A stretch of 64,000 bases of DNA, taken from assembly GCF_003589925.1 (NCBI RefSeq), contig NZ_CP032382.1, positions 4,154,001-4,218,000 of the forward strand, given 5' to 3'. The DNA comes from Chryseolinea soli. Lineage in GTDB: Bacteria; Bacteroidota; Bacteroidia; Cytophagales; Cyclobacteriaceae. The notes under the pieces were generated by a model. It was not told the DNA's origin. It made no database searches and saw nothing but the letters and a program-made list of their open reading frames with translations. Positions 44,901 through 52,848 of this stretch are shown in pieces (within the stretch, counting starts at the first letter, position 1; the number at the start of each line of letters is the position of its first letter). The position numbers and the translations under genes are program-made.

Positions 44901-46017
44901 TCATATTACAGATGATGATAGCTCAAAAGTGGAAGAGTGTTCCAACCAGTTATTGGAACTGTATGATAACTACAATCAAATACTTCAGAATCTCAGGAGC
45001 CAACTCGATAAAAGTAGGAATCCTGGAAGGATAAGAAGGCAGATAGTCAGAATTTACTTTAAGAGGGAGATTCAAATCAGCGACAATAAGGTTTTGAACG
45101 ATCTCCTTTCTTTAATGGAGCAAAATATAAACAGCGAGCCTGACAACGAGAGAAATTTTTATCTGTGGTTTAGAGCTGCGCGACTATCTCGCATCTCCTT
45201 GGAGGATGCCCTCAGTCGCGTTGGCAAATGGAAGATCAATAGTATTACCACGGATTCAGTATTTTATTTTTACGTTTTAAAAGTATTTAGAGCTCTTGAA
45301 GGTTATACAAATGACACTATTGATGCTTTTAATTTGATTAAAGAGTGTAAGGCGAAGGGTAGAGGTAATACCACGATTTTGGAATGGTACGGAAAAGGAA
45401 ATGACCTACAACGATTGGTACATCGTAATTCTCTTAAATCCGAGGAAAAGGATGGCAAGTTGGAATTGGTTAGGGGATATTTTACCGAGTTTCGTCACGA
45501 TGGAAGTGGTTTGATTGTCCTGGCGGACAAGCTTGAAGTCTTTTTTAGTCCAACTCAAGCCAAACTTACTCGGAGTGATTTGAACAGTGAAGTGGAGTTT
45601 TACTTGGGCTTTAGTTATGACGGCTTACTAGCCGATAGTTACAGCGTTAGGTTCGTTGGTGAAGCGCCAAAGAATAAAGAGTTACAAATTGCTGGCGTCG
45701 TAGCTGAGGAAGAAGTAACGGTTCCTGGGGGCAACGATGGGCTGCCTAATGTACCCGAGGTCATAGAGTTGCCACAGAAGAAACCAAGGCAACAGATTAT
45801 TCTAGGTGGGAGAATGAATGGTATAATTGTAAATCTACGTGAGCTGCCTAAGGTTTCCATGGGAGATATTTTAGCAGAAGATGGAAAGCGGTATTTTTTT
45901 CATAAAAATAATGAAAGGCCAGAGATTTTTGAAAAATTGAAAACCAAAGCCAAAGTCACGTTTCAATTGAAGAAAACTGACAAGGGGTTAATTGCTCATA
46001 ACATTGAAATTGCCTAG
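41977..46017 (+). CDS. Large STAND-like P-loop protein (SAMD9-type architecture), probable defence effector
   Basis: 1346 residues. In order: an N-terminal helical domain (about 1-70, AIQKGQPDEAVRHSRNAGEA, HEPN-like); a region with NEAKHKGSRPDFE (about 100-160); a Rossmann/SIR2-like part (about 165-370, with WDLVIDFDY and TIVVVMYNSRQH); a P-loop NTPase core with LIHEAGYGGSTIARR (476-490); a candidate Walker B LFIVMEV (527-533); a helical, TPR-like region (about 740-1060); and a beta-rich C-terminus (about 1160-1346). The P-loop lacks the usual GKT lysine (GGST instead), as I recall for SAMD9-family proteins. The gene is much more A+T-rich than its flanks: in the 60 bases from 43801 I count 19 G+C. 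It follows an XRE regulator. Nucleic-acid or NAD targeting is inference. Confidence 0.8.
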   Translation: MDYKDKNVIRKRYNDAAYEIAKTEMAIQKGQPDEAVRHSRNAGEAISQTLEYAMKHHLSASLKAVEQKYFNVSRVDIHELIGRYIDKEGNDNGQLYKTVNDLVDPTVDFVFLRDNKKVLTNEAKHKGSRPDFEIQKKYFLELGKFVTQYVDENLALKSVSDYQMVDFQNWDTFYLSCDKFTKEERNYILITGRASEAESNALKELGIPPWDLVIDFDYQSLENGLYSKAFSDRDIEPRKIKVSDPIEGRMFSKFSQSHYHYFINNFKGSGQPEVKEYRAWFRLYEKPIDSFLMNFASQLPAQKTIVVVMYNSRQHVALLIDKIYKYFGDNVVFVFVGSNLSDLGQTIEDANGVKVEISISDIAEGIVNFSSNFGITNPHLNQYLIPFLENSESKDVTGQLTAEQFFQLEDDFEVLHKALPQASDTDEDKREFLCGKNKISWFGIKYRFDVERQNFVKKYVKPIERLIENGRGKVNLIHEAGYGGSTIARRIAWEIHDSYPTLILKKYRDKETLSKIVQLHQLTRKTLFIVMEVPQAISSDEVESLYKLLPSSRPVVFLVVKRGRPIPPSRDLYVNDWGNDAADLVRAYKPYLSEYNNPKTEEDKAKELDEIINSTDNYKKTPFYIGLVTFEEKFIAIKDFIKKFVEEVRGKEEQKRVLLYLSICDSYLGQGLPASFFRTVFKEGGKNSIINLEKYFSEDSSIVSSLIISFTEGNQKVWKIRHPFLSKELKEQLLRGESVNPEIWKQNLADYCIKLIEDSVSESLTADYTEELFQKLFIGSRRDRAGEAFTDIIRDITATEDKERLFKTLKETFPDNPHYCSHLARFYAYYDKNRELALKYADEAIRLSEAMDIQDSLLHHIKGMCIRSTIFDLMDKNTKSKSREGTYNPDEYEEILDKLIPSAAKEFETSRQIARKQNKADEHGYVAHIQMLIRAIDFGAQIADKSKGDFLAEIKEPFIDWLDLAESLLEEIRRIHITDDDSSKVEECSNQLLELYDNYNQILQNLRSQLDKSRNPGRIRRQIVRIYFKREIQISDNKVLNDLLSLMEQNINSEPDNERNFYLWFRAARLSRISLEDALSRVGKWKINSITTDSVFYFYVLKVFRALEGYTNDTIDAFNLIKECKAKGRGNTTILEWYGKGNDLQRLVHRNSLKSEEKDGKLELVRGYFTEFRHDGSGLIVLADKLEVFFSPTQAKLTRSDLNSEVEFYLGFSYDGLLADSYSVRFVGEAPKNKELQIAGVVAEEEVTVPGGNDGLPNVPEVIELPQKKPRQQIILGGRMNGIIVNLRELPKVSMGDILAEDGKRYFFHKNNERPEIFEKLKTKAKVTFQLKKTDKGLIAHNIEIA

Positions 46018-46023
46018 TGCGAA

Positions 46024-46134
46024 ATGAGAGACGTCGATGGAATTATATATTTCTCGGAGGATTTCGATTGGTTCGCTCGGAATGGGCTTGAGTTCTCAGT
46101 ATCTAGTTCACCCAGATTTCAGAACTGGAAATAA
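46024..46134 (+). other. 36-codon ORF after the STAND-like gene, possible gene remnant
   Basis: ATG to TAA gives MRDVDGIIYFSEDFDWFARN plus 16 residues ending in RFQNWK. It begins 6 bases after the stop of the large gene and overlaps the end of the convergent MBOAT gene by 16 bases. It could be the truncated start of a lost gene at the edge of the acquired segment, or chance. Confidence 0.25.
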
Positions 46135-47585
46135 ATAAAAGGCTGCACCCCCGCCATTTTCATCTGCAGCACCAACAGAATCACAGCCGTGAGACAAGCA
46201 GCTTGCGCCACCAGGGGCATGCGTGTAATGGTTTCTTCGGCGCTGAATTCGAAGCGCTTGGGCATGAAATGCAGTATATACGCCAACAGCATCAGCAAGA
46301 CCACACCTTTATAGCCTGCAATAAAGTCGAAGAAAATCTGCGCCTTGAAGTGGGTGGTAATCTGCGCCAGCATTTGTCCTACTGTGCCCAGATCAGGCGC
46401 GCGGAAGAAGATCCAACAGAAACAAACGAAGTGGAACGTGATGACTACGCCTGCAATGTGCCAGCCGCGCCATGAAAGGTCGACCTTTTCAGTAATGTAT
46501 TTATGAAAGGCGAGCGCACCCCCATGCAACCCACCCCAAATCAGGAAACGCCATGACGCGCCGTGCCACAAACCACCCAGTAGCATGGTGATCATCAGGT
46601 TGACATAGGTGCGGGCCTTTCCTTTCCGATTCCCGCCCAATGAAATATACAAATAGTCACGCAACCACGACGACAACGAGATGTGCCAACGCCGCCAGAA
46701 CTCGGTAATGTTCTTCGATTGATAGGGCGAGTCGAAGTTGATGTTGAAGTGGAAGCCCAACAACAGCGCGATGCCGATGGCCATGTCGGAATAGCCCGAG
46801 AAGTCGCAATAGATCTGCAGGGCGTACCCATACACGGCAAAAAGATTTTCAAGACCGGTGTAAAGAGCGGGCGCGTCGAATACCCGATCGACAAAGTTGA
46901 CGCTGATGTAATCGGCGATCACCGCCTTTTTGAAAAGTCCGCAGCCGATCAGAAAGACGGCGCGGCCCAGCATTTCCTTGGTCACGACCGTGGGTTTGTA
47001 GATCTGCGGGATGAAATCGGCGGCGCGTACAATTGGCCCGGCCACCAGCTGTGGGAAGAACGATACAAAGAAAGCGTAGTCGACCAGGTGGTCGACAGGC
47101 TTCAATGTGCCGCGATAAACATCAAGCGTATAGCTGAGCGATTGAAAGGTGAAAAACGAAACCCCCACCGGCAGAAAAATATCCGAGGGTTCGAAAGGCT
47201 TGTCGGCGATAAAGCAAAAGGTCTCATACAGGAGATTGCTGTATTTGAAATAGCCCAGCAAACCCAGGTTGATCACTAATGTCAGGACGATGAAGAATTT
47301 TCGCCGCCACGGGTCGGTGCTGGCGTGGATCCATTTGGCTAACGTGAAGTCCACCACGGCCGCGAAGATGAGCAGCACGAAATAACCGCCACTCGATTTA
47401 TAATAGAAGTACAAAGAGAAAAGCGTCACAAAGATCAGCTTCGGCCGCTGCATCGGGCTGAGCACGATATAGACCCAGATGAAGCCCGTAAACAAAAACA
47501 GGAAGAACCCGCTGTTGAACAACAGGGGCTCGTCGGCATGATAGACAAATTGTTCTGCCAGCTTATGGATGTCGAAGCCCAACAT
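46119..47585 (-). CDS. MBOAT-family membrane O-acyltransferase (AlgI/DltB-like)
   Basis: 488 residues with about ten membrane segments. The conserved MBOAT region includes FWRRWHISLSSWLRDYLYIS and LGGLWHGASWRFLIWGGLHG, whose second His is the catalytic residue. Such proteins pass acetyl groups across the membrane for O-acetylation of alginate, cellulose, peptidoglycan or other polysaccharides. The start overlaps the end of the upstream SGNH gene by 23 bases, so it is the third gene of a three-gene operon with two SGNH hydrolase-like proteins. Confidence 0.95.
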   Translation of the reverse strand: MLGFDIHKLAEQFVYHADEPLLFNSGFFLFLFTGFIWVYIVLSPMQRPKLIFVTLFSLYFYYKSSGGYFVLLIFAAVVDFTLAKWIHASTDPWRRKFFIVLTLVINLGLLGYFKYSNLLYETFCFIADKPFEPSDIFLPVGVSFFTFQSLSYTLDVYRGTLKPVDHLVDYAFFVSFFPQLVAGPIVRAADFIPQIYKPTVVTKEMLGRAVFLIGCGLFKKAVIADYISVNFVDRVFDAPALYTGLENLFAVYGYALQIYCDFSGYSDMAIGIALLLGFHFNINFDSPYQSKNITEFWRRWHISLSSWLRDYLYISLGGNRKGKARTYVNLMITMLLGGLWHGASWRFLIWGGLHGGALAFHKYITEKVDLSWRGWHIAGVVITFHFVCFCWIFFRAPDLGTVGQMLAQITTHFKAQIFFDFIAGYKGVVLLMLLAYILHFMPKRFEFSAEETITRMPLVAQAACLTAVILLVLQMKMAGVQPFIYFQF

Positions 47586-48831
47586 AGTGATTGTAGGTTT
47601 TTATAAACGCTTCGTATAATAAATTCCCCTGGTATTCATATCCCTCTTTGGTGAAGTGAATGCCGTCGGGGCGCAGTATGCCTCTCTCGCGCCACTTGGC
47701 AGCGGAATGTTTGCCACCGGCCACCTTGTAGAAATCCCAAAAGGCCAGCCCGTTTTCTACTGCATATTGAATGATCTGGTTCCTGATTTTTTCTACGCCC
47801 GGATTGGGTTTCACTTTTCTACGAAACGCATCCGGGGGAGTGACCAGGATAAATTTTGTCTCGGGGTTGACTTCTCTCAACGACTGCACCAGCTTGTCGA
47901 TGTGATAGAGCAGGGTAGGGTCGAGGTAGGGATATTCCACCGACTCGTTCGTGCCCAGGGCGATGATAAAAAGATCCGGGTCGAGTGCCGCTGTCTGTTT
48001 GGCAAAGTGAACCGCGGCGTTGTAGTGCTTGTATTTGGCACCGTTCACCCCGATGGCATGATACAACACACCGTCGTTGCCATTCTCCAATTCGATCCCA
48101 AAAAGGGTGGCTTGTTTTTGATCGTCGTTTGATTTTACGGCTTGGATGGATACCTGGTCCACGCAATTGTTCAACTCGATGCGCGACACGTTGGCCATCC
48201 CTTCTTCGTAGGGACCGGTGATGCCCAGCTCCTGGCCCGTGGCATCGTTCACGGAGAAACTGTAGCTGCTGGGATCTTTTTGAAAGAACAAGGTGACCGA
48301 ACTAAAACTGTAGTCGTTCAAGGTGTTGTCCACTTTCACGGAGATGCGCGCGTCCGATTCTTCTGTGCTTACGGTAATGCCCCCGATCCCGATGGGCAAA
48401 GGCTGTTCGGGATAGGTGCAGCGTTTGGCTTTCCAGGTGGTGGTCGATCCCGTCCGGATGTTGTTGGGTTCGTTCGTTCCGGCCACACGGCCCGGCACAA
48501 TGAGACCACGCCCCGCGTTCCCAAAGTCGTTTTGAAAATTGCGTCGCACGACGTCGGTGATAAAGTCGGCCTGGATGTGCGAGTCGCCGAGGTGAATGAT
48601 ATTTACCTTGCCACGCCCGGTGGCTTTCAATTGCAGCAGTGATTCAAAAAAGCTGTCGAGATAATCTGCGTTTTGAATGAGGTTGATGGTATCGTTCGCC
48701 AGGCCATAGGAGGGGAACGTGAAGTTGACCGTGCCCTGGCCTTGGGCAGGGTGCGTCGTTGCCCATAGCAGCAGCATCGTCATCGCGACGGCGCATAAGC
48801 TGGTTTTGGGTGAGGCGGCGGTCATCGTCAT
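47563..48831 (-). CDS. Exported SGNH/GDSL hydrolase-like protein
   Basis: 422 residues with a signal (LCAVAMTMLLLWATTHPAQG). The SGNH blocks are visible: IIHLGDSHIQADF (Ser block), FIIALGTNES (Asn block) and RPDGIHFTKEGY (Asp-x-x-His). In MBOAT operons such proteins act as periplasmic acetyltransferases or esterases on polysaccharides. It overlaps the preceding SGNH gene by 4 bases (ATGA) and the MBOAT gene by 23 bases. The middle region (about 120-240) is beta-rich and may bind sugar. Confidence 0.9.
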   Translation of the reverse strand: MTMTAASPKTSLCAVAMTMLLLWATTHPAQGQGTVNFTFPSYGLANDTINLIQNADYLDSFFESLLQLKATGRGKVNIIHLGDSHIQADFITDVVRRNFQNDFGNAGRGLIVPGRVAGTNEPNNIRTGSTTTWKAKRCTYPEQPLPIGIGGITVSTEESDARISVKVDNTLNDYSFSSVTLFFQKDPSSYSFSVNDATGQELGITGPYEEGMANVSRIELNNCVDQVSIQAVKSNDDQKQATLFGIELENGNDGVLYHAIGVNGAKYKHYNAAVHFAKQTAALDPDLFIIALGTNESVEYPYLDPTLLYHIDKLVQSLREVNPETKFILVTPPDAFRRKVKPNPGVEKIRNQIIQYAVENGLAFWDFYKVAGGKHSAAKWRERGILRPDGIHFTKEGYEYQGNLLYEAFIKTYNHYVGLRHP

Positions 48832-50207
48832 TTCCTGTGGCGTTTGTTATACTTTTCCAATTCATACAGAAGACTCTTGGCCATCCTGCCCGAAAGCCTC
48901 CGGCCGCCTTTGAAGTTGAGGTGCGTGTAGTCTTTGGCGGCCAGGGCGGGTTTGCCCTCGGTCATTTTCACCATGCTGTTCTCGCCACCCATGGCTTCGT
49001 ATAAATCCCAAAAAACAATGCCGGTGCGCTCGGCCACCAGACGTTGTGCATTGCGCATGATCGGAATAGCCTTCATGGTTTTGTATTCACCACTCGTGTT
49101 GGAGCTGCGATCGCTGACGCTCATCAATAAAATGCTGGCCTTGGGATAAACGCTCTTCAGTTTGTTCACCACCTTGATCATACCGTGAGCATATCGCCCA
49201 TAGTTCATCGAATCTTCCAACACCACATTCAAGCCATATTGCAGGATGATCAATTTATAATCGCGATAGCGGTTGAAATCTTTGTACATGTTCTCGTCGA
49301 TCTTGTAGAGGCCGATGCCCGAATTTCCGCGCATGGAGAAATTATCGACATAAACACCACTGCGCGACTCGAAGCTTGCGCCAAACAAATTCAGGCTGTC
49401 GGGTTGAAGAAACGCGAGACGCACAGCTTCAATGTTTTTGCCTTTATGGGTCCACTCCTGGAGCTTGTTGGAGGTCTTTAGTTCTTCGGTGGAGGTGATC
49501 GTATCGTTCAGTGTGTACTCCACACTGGCGTGGCCCTGATTTTTATAGTAAAGCTTGATGGTGTTGAAGGTCTTCAGAAAACGATGGTGTGTAGGTTTAT
49601 ATTCCACCCAATTCTCTTCCTGCGGCACAAAGCTGAAGCCCACCGGTCCCAGTTCAACCGTCACGGTGGAGTCTTTCTTGCTGATCAGCGAGTAGGTTTT
49701 CCAATTTTCAAATTGATGTTTGATGGTGGTGCGGAAGCCGGCTACCTCCGACGTGAGCGGGACATAGCCCACCCCTTCACCTCCAAAAACGGATTGCAAC
49801 GTGTCGCGCAAGCTTCCACAGAACACATCGCCCTCGATAAAGGAATCGCCATAGAACGCGATGCGTACGGCATTGTGTTGGTCTTTGATATGACTCAGGG
49901 CCCGCACGAAATTCCGGATCCCCGTGCTGTCGGGGGAATAATCTTCGATGCAGGTGATCCCGATGGGACAACCCCGCCGTACCACCTTCGCCAGCGAATC
50001 CACTTTCTGGAACGTAGAGTCGCGCTGCAGGGAGTCCAGCTCCGCGAAAGCCGTGTCGGGCACGGTCAGCCGAACGTCGGCAAGCGGGTCGACTTTCTTA
50101 ACCCGCAACGCACCAATCGCAAACGGCTTCACCCACGACAGCATCAGCAGGAAGCCAATGACCATCAGGCAGAGACCGAAGACGTAATGCAGTTTATTCC
50201 GAGTCAC
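48828..50207 (-). CDS. Membrane-anchored SGNH/GDSL-like protein
   Basis: 459 residues. An N-terminal membrane helix (YVFGLCLMVIGFLLMLSW) anchors it, with the rest in the periplasm. The Ser block is VRIAFYGDSFIEGDVF, the Asn block is less clear (LIILQYGLNVV), and the Asp-His pair is in AKDYTHLNFKGG. It is paralogous in plan to the following SGNH protein. Start is GTG. It is the first gene of the acetylation operon; the promoter must be in the 195-base gap upstream. Confidence 0.86.
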   Translation of the reverse strand: MTRNKLHYVFGLCLMVIGFLLMLSWVKPFAIGALRVKKVDPLADVRLTVPDTAFAELDSLQRDSTFQKVDSLAKVVRRGCPIGITCIEDYSPDSTGIRNFVRALSHIKDQHNAVRIAFYGDSFIEGDVFCGSLRDTLQSVFGGEGVGYVPLTSEVAGFRTTIKHQFENWKTYSLISKKDSTVTVELGPVGFSFVPQEENWVEYKPTHHRFLKTFNTIKLYYKNQGHASVEYTLNDTITSTEELKTSNKLQEWTHKGKNIEAVRLAFLQPDSLNLFGASFESRSGVYVDNFSMRGNSGIGLYKIDENMYKDFNRYRDYKLIILQYGLNVVLEDSMNYGRYAHGMIKVVNKLKSVYPKASILLMSVSDRSSNTSGEYKTMKAIPIMRNAQRLVAERTGIVFWDLYEAMGGENSMVKMTEGKPALAAKDYTHLNFKGGRRLSGRMAKSLLYELEKYNKRHRK

Positions 50208-50342
50208 AGAAGAAGGTTAAAAAAATGAAGCCGGACCACCGGATCCTGAAAAAGTATTCCGGCAAAATTAGTAAAAATACGCACTCTTGCTTCGGGGAGC
50301 GGCTTCGGCAAAGGATCAACGCTAATCAGGGACGGTGTAGTA

Positions 50343-50385
50343 TTCAGTCTTTACGCCGAGTGGGTAAACCGGAGTAAAGACTGAA
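50343..50385. repeat. Inverted repeat downstream of uxaA
   Basis: ttcagtctttac and gtaaagactgaa are perfect 12-base arms around a 19-base centre that can itself pair (ccg/cgg). It lies 18 bases past the uxaA stop, with no T-run. It may be a factor-dependent terminator or a protein site. Confidence 0.55.
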
Positions 50386-50402
50386 ATAGTGGATGAGGAT
50401 GG

Positions 50403-52049
50403 TCACAGTGAAACGCCGCGCTTCCAGGGGATAAAATCATCCTGGTTCAGGGCGACGGACTTTGCCGTGGTGCGGCCGCTGGCCACCTCGATGATGAAGT
50501 CGAGGATCTCTTCGCCCACCTGCTCGATGGTCTTCTCTCCCGAAATGATCTGGCCGGTGTTGAAGTCGATGATGTCGGGCATCTTTTGGGCCAGTCGCGT
50601 GTTCGTGGAAAGTTTGATCACCTGCGACACGGGGTTGCCCGTGGGTGTACCGAGGCCGGTCGTAAACAAAATGATCTGTGCGCCGGACCCCGTGGTGCCG
50701 GTAGTACTTTCCACGTCGTTGCCGGGTGTGCACAGCAGGTTTAGGCCGGGCTTTCGGATGTAGGTGGCATAGGGCAGCACATCGGCAACGGGCGCGGTAC
50801 CACCTTTCTTGGCGGCACCGGCCGACTTGATGGCGTCGGTGATGAGGCCGTCCTTGATGTTGCCCGGCGAAGGGTTCATGTCGAAGCCGGAGCCTACCGC
50901 TTCGGCGGCATCGGAATAGGTGCGCATCAGTTGGATGAACCGGTTGCCGGCCTCATCTTCCTCGCAGCGGTTGATGAGTTCCTGCTCCACACCACAAAGC
51001 TCGGGGAACTCGGAAAGGATGGTGCTCCCTCCTAAAGCAACCAGCAAATCGGACGTGTGCCCGATGGCGGGGTTGGCGGAGATACCGGAGAAGCCGTCGG
51101 AGCCGCCGCACTTGAGGCCCACCACAAGTTTATTCAGTGGCGCGGGTTTGCGTTCGGTCTTGTCGGCCTCGATGAGGGCCAGGAATGTTTTTTGAATGGC
51201 CTGGCTCAGTAACTCCTGCTCGGTGCCGGATTGCTGCTGGTCCAGGATGATCACGGGCTTCAACCCCTTCGGGTCGAGTGTGGCCAGCCTTTCCTGGATG
51301 GTTTTTATTTCTGCGTTCTGACAGCCCAGGCTTAGGATGGTCGCCCCGGCCACGTTGGGGTTGTGGATGTAGCCCGCCAACAACGCACACAACGTTTGTG
51401 CATCCTGGCGTGTGCCACCGCAGCCTCCTTGGTGGGTTAGCACTTTGATGCCGTCGATGTTTTTGAACACCCGTTTCGAGGGCACTTCCGTGGCCGGCTG
51501 AAAACGCACGTCGGCGAGCTTTTCGGTCTTGCCTTCGCGGTATAAGTTGACCAGGTCGTGGACATAGTTCTTATACACATCCGGTTTGGTGAACCCCAGT
51601 TCGTCCTGGAAGGCCTGGCGGATCATTTCCACATTCCGGTTTTCGCAAAAGACCAAAGGGATCACCAGCCAATAGTTGGCGGTGCCCACCTGGCCATCGG
51701 CGCGATGAAAACCCATAAACGTCTTGTTCCTGAATGTCGAAACATCGGGCGGCGTCCATTGATAGGTCTTCGTTCTTCCGGAATAGGGCGCGGCTTTGTG
51801 TTTGAGATTGTGTGTGCCGATCACACCGCCCTGTTTGATGGGCTGTGTGGCTTTGCCCACCACGGTGCCATACATGAACACTTCGTCGTCGGGCGCCAGA
51901 TCGTTCTCGGCGAACTTGTGTTTGGCATTCACATCGTCTTTCAAAACGAGCGATTTGCCTTCGTACGAAATTTTTTCTCCGGCTTTCAGGTCGGTCAACG
52001 CGACGAACACATTGTCGGCCGGGTGAATCTTTAAAAACGTGTTTGACAT
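50403..52049 (-). CDS. uxaA: Altronate dehydratase family protein
   Basis: 548 residues from the ATG at 52049; the frame is open 12 codons further. The N-terminal SAF-like part (KIHPADNVFVALTDLKAGEK and the VGKATQPIKQGGVIGTHNLK stretch) and the C-terminal dehydratase part (NVAGATILSLGCQNAE, GLKCGGSDGFSGI and the NPSPGNIKDGLITDA stretch) match UxaA/GarD. The enzyme dehydrates D-altronate to 2-keto-3-deoxygluconate, the compound phosphorylated by the KDG kinase encoded nearby. Its start region faces the aldolase-like gene across a 106-base divergent promoter region. Confidence 0.95.
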   Translation of the reverse strand: MSNTFLKIHPADNVFVALTDLKAGEKISYEGKSLVLKDDVNAKHKFAENDLAPDDEVFMYGTVVGKATQPIKQGGVIGTHNLKHKAAPYSGRTKTYQWTPPDVSTFRNKTFMGFHRADGQVGTANYWLVIPLVFCENRNVEMIRQAFQDELGFTKPDVYKNYVHDLVNLYREGKTEKLADVRFQPATEVPSKRVFKNIDGIKVLTHQGGCGGTRQDAQTLCALLAGYIHNPNVAGATILSLGCQNAEIKTIQERLATLDPKGLKPVIILDQQQSGTEQELLSQAIQKTFLALIEADKTERKPAPLNKLVVGLKCGGSDGFSGISANPAIGHTSDLLVALGGSTILSEFPELCGVEQELINRCEEDEAGNRFIQLMRTYSDAAEAVGSGFDMNPSPGNIKDGLITDAIKSAGAAKKGGTAPVADVLPYATYIRKPGLNLLCTPGNDVESTTGTTGSGAQIILFTTGLGTPTGNPVSQVIKLSTNTRLAQKMPDIIDFNTGQIISGEKTIEQVGEEILDFIIEVASGRTTAKSVALNQDDFIPWKRGVSL

Positions 52050-52071
52050 ACTGGTAAAAAAACTATCTTGC

Positions 52072-52083
52072 GCAATCGATTGC
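52072..52083. promoter_or_regulatory. LacI-family-type operator (gcaatcgattgc)
   Basis: A perfect 12-bp palindrome, gcaatcgattgc, is flanked by ttgc and aag. It matches the usual LacI-family pattern (CG centre, AA/TT arms). It lies between the divergent uxaA and aldolase-like genes, so one regulator could control both. No LacI gene is in the window. Confidence 0.5.
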
Positions 52084-52155
52084 AAGTGATAAATCTAAAA
52101 TTTTAGTACGGAAAAATTTTATTTGGATGAATCCTGCATAAATATCTATACCAGA

Positions 52156-52848
52156 ATGTCAGTAAGCAAGAAAGATGCGATTATCAATATCCGGGCAACG
52201 GGCCTGGTCCCGGTCTACTTTCACCACGACGTAGACATGTTGCTCCGCAGCGTGTCGGTGAGTTATGCCTGTGGCATTCGCGCTTTCGAGTTTATGCACC
52301 AGCGCGACAACAAAGGCCTGCGCTATTTCGAATACCTCGTAGAGCGCCTCGATAAATTTCCCGGGCTCATGCTCGGCGTGGGCACGGTGCTGGATGCCAC
52401 CATGACGGAGCGCTACATTCACTCCGGTGCAAGTTTTATAGCATCGCCTTTTCTGCGCCCCGACATGGGCGAAGTGTGCCAACGCCACGACATCCTCTGG
52501 ATGCCCGGATGCTCCGCAGTACCGGAAATAGAAAAAGCAAAAGCGCTGGGCGCAGAGGTCATCAACGTGTCGCCAGGCAACGTGCTGGGTCCTGAATTTG
52601 TCGCCACGGTGGCACGCCAGTTCACCGACTTGCAATTCATACCATCCGGCATAGCCGATCTGCGCGACGCCGAGTTGATGAAATGGTTCGAGTCCGGGGC
52701 GATGGCCGTGAAATTGAACGCCCTGCTTTTTACCAAAGACCTGATCGCCGAAAAAAACTGGAAAGCCATTGAACAGAATCTTATAGCATTATTGAAAAGT
52801 ATTCGTAAAATTCAGGCCACGGTAAAACCCCTGAATATTCTCAAATGA
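52156..52848 (+). CDS. KDPG-aldolase-family protein lacking the catalytic lysine
   Basis: 230 residues from the ATG at 52156. It aligns along its length with the normal aldolase at 55002-55664 (for instance GVGTVLDATMTERYIHSGAS against GIGTVMDGPTTKRFIDAGAH). The Schiff-base lysine (EVIKIFPG, Lys136 in the other protein) is replaced by Asn137 (EVINVSPG), and the phosphate-site TGG by PSG. The active-site Glu45 is kept. It is therefore unlikely to be a class I aldolase. Its stop overlaps the start of the Gfo/Idh gene (ATGA), so the two are translationally coupled. Confidence 0.88.
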   Translation: MSVSKKDAIINIRATGLVPVYFHHDVDMLLRSVSVSYACGIRAFEFMHQRDNKGLRYFEYLVERLDKFPGLMLGVGTVLDATMTERYIHSGASFIASPFLRPDMGEVCQRHDILWMPGCSAVPEIEKAKALGAEVINVSPGNVLGPEFVATVARQFTDLQFIPSGIADLRDAELMKWFESGAMAVKLNALLFTKDLIAEKNWKAIEQNLIALLKSIRKIQATVKPLNILK

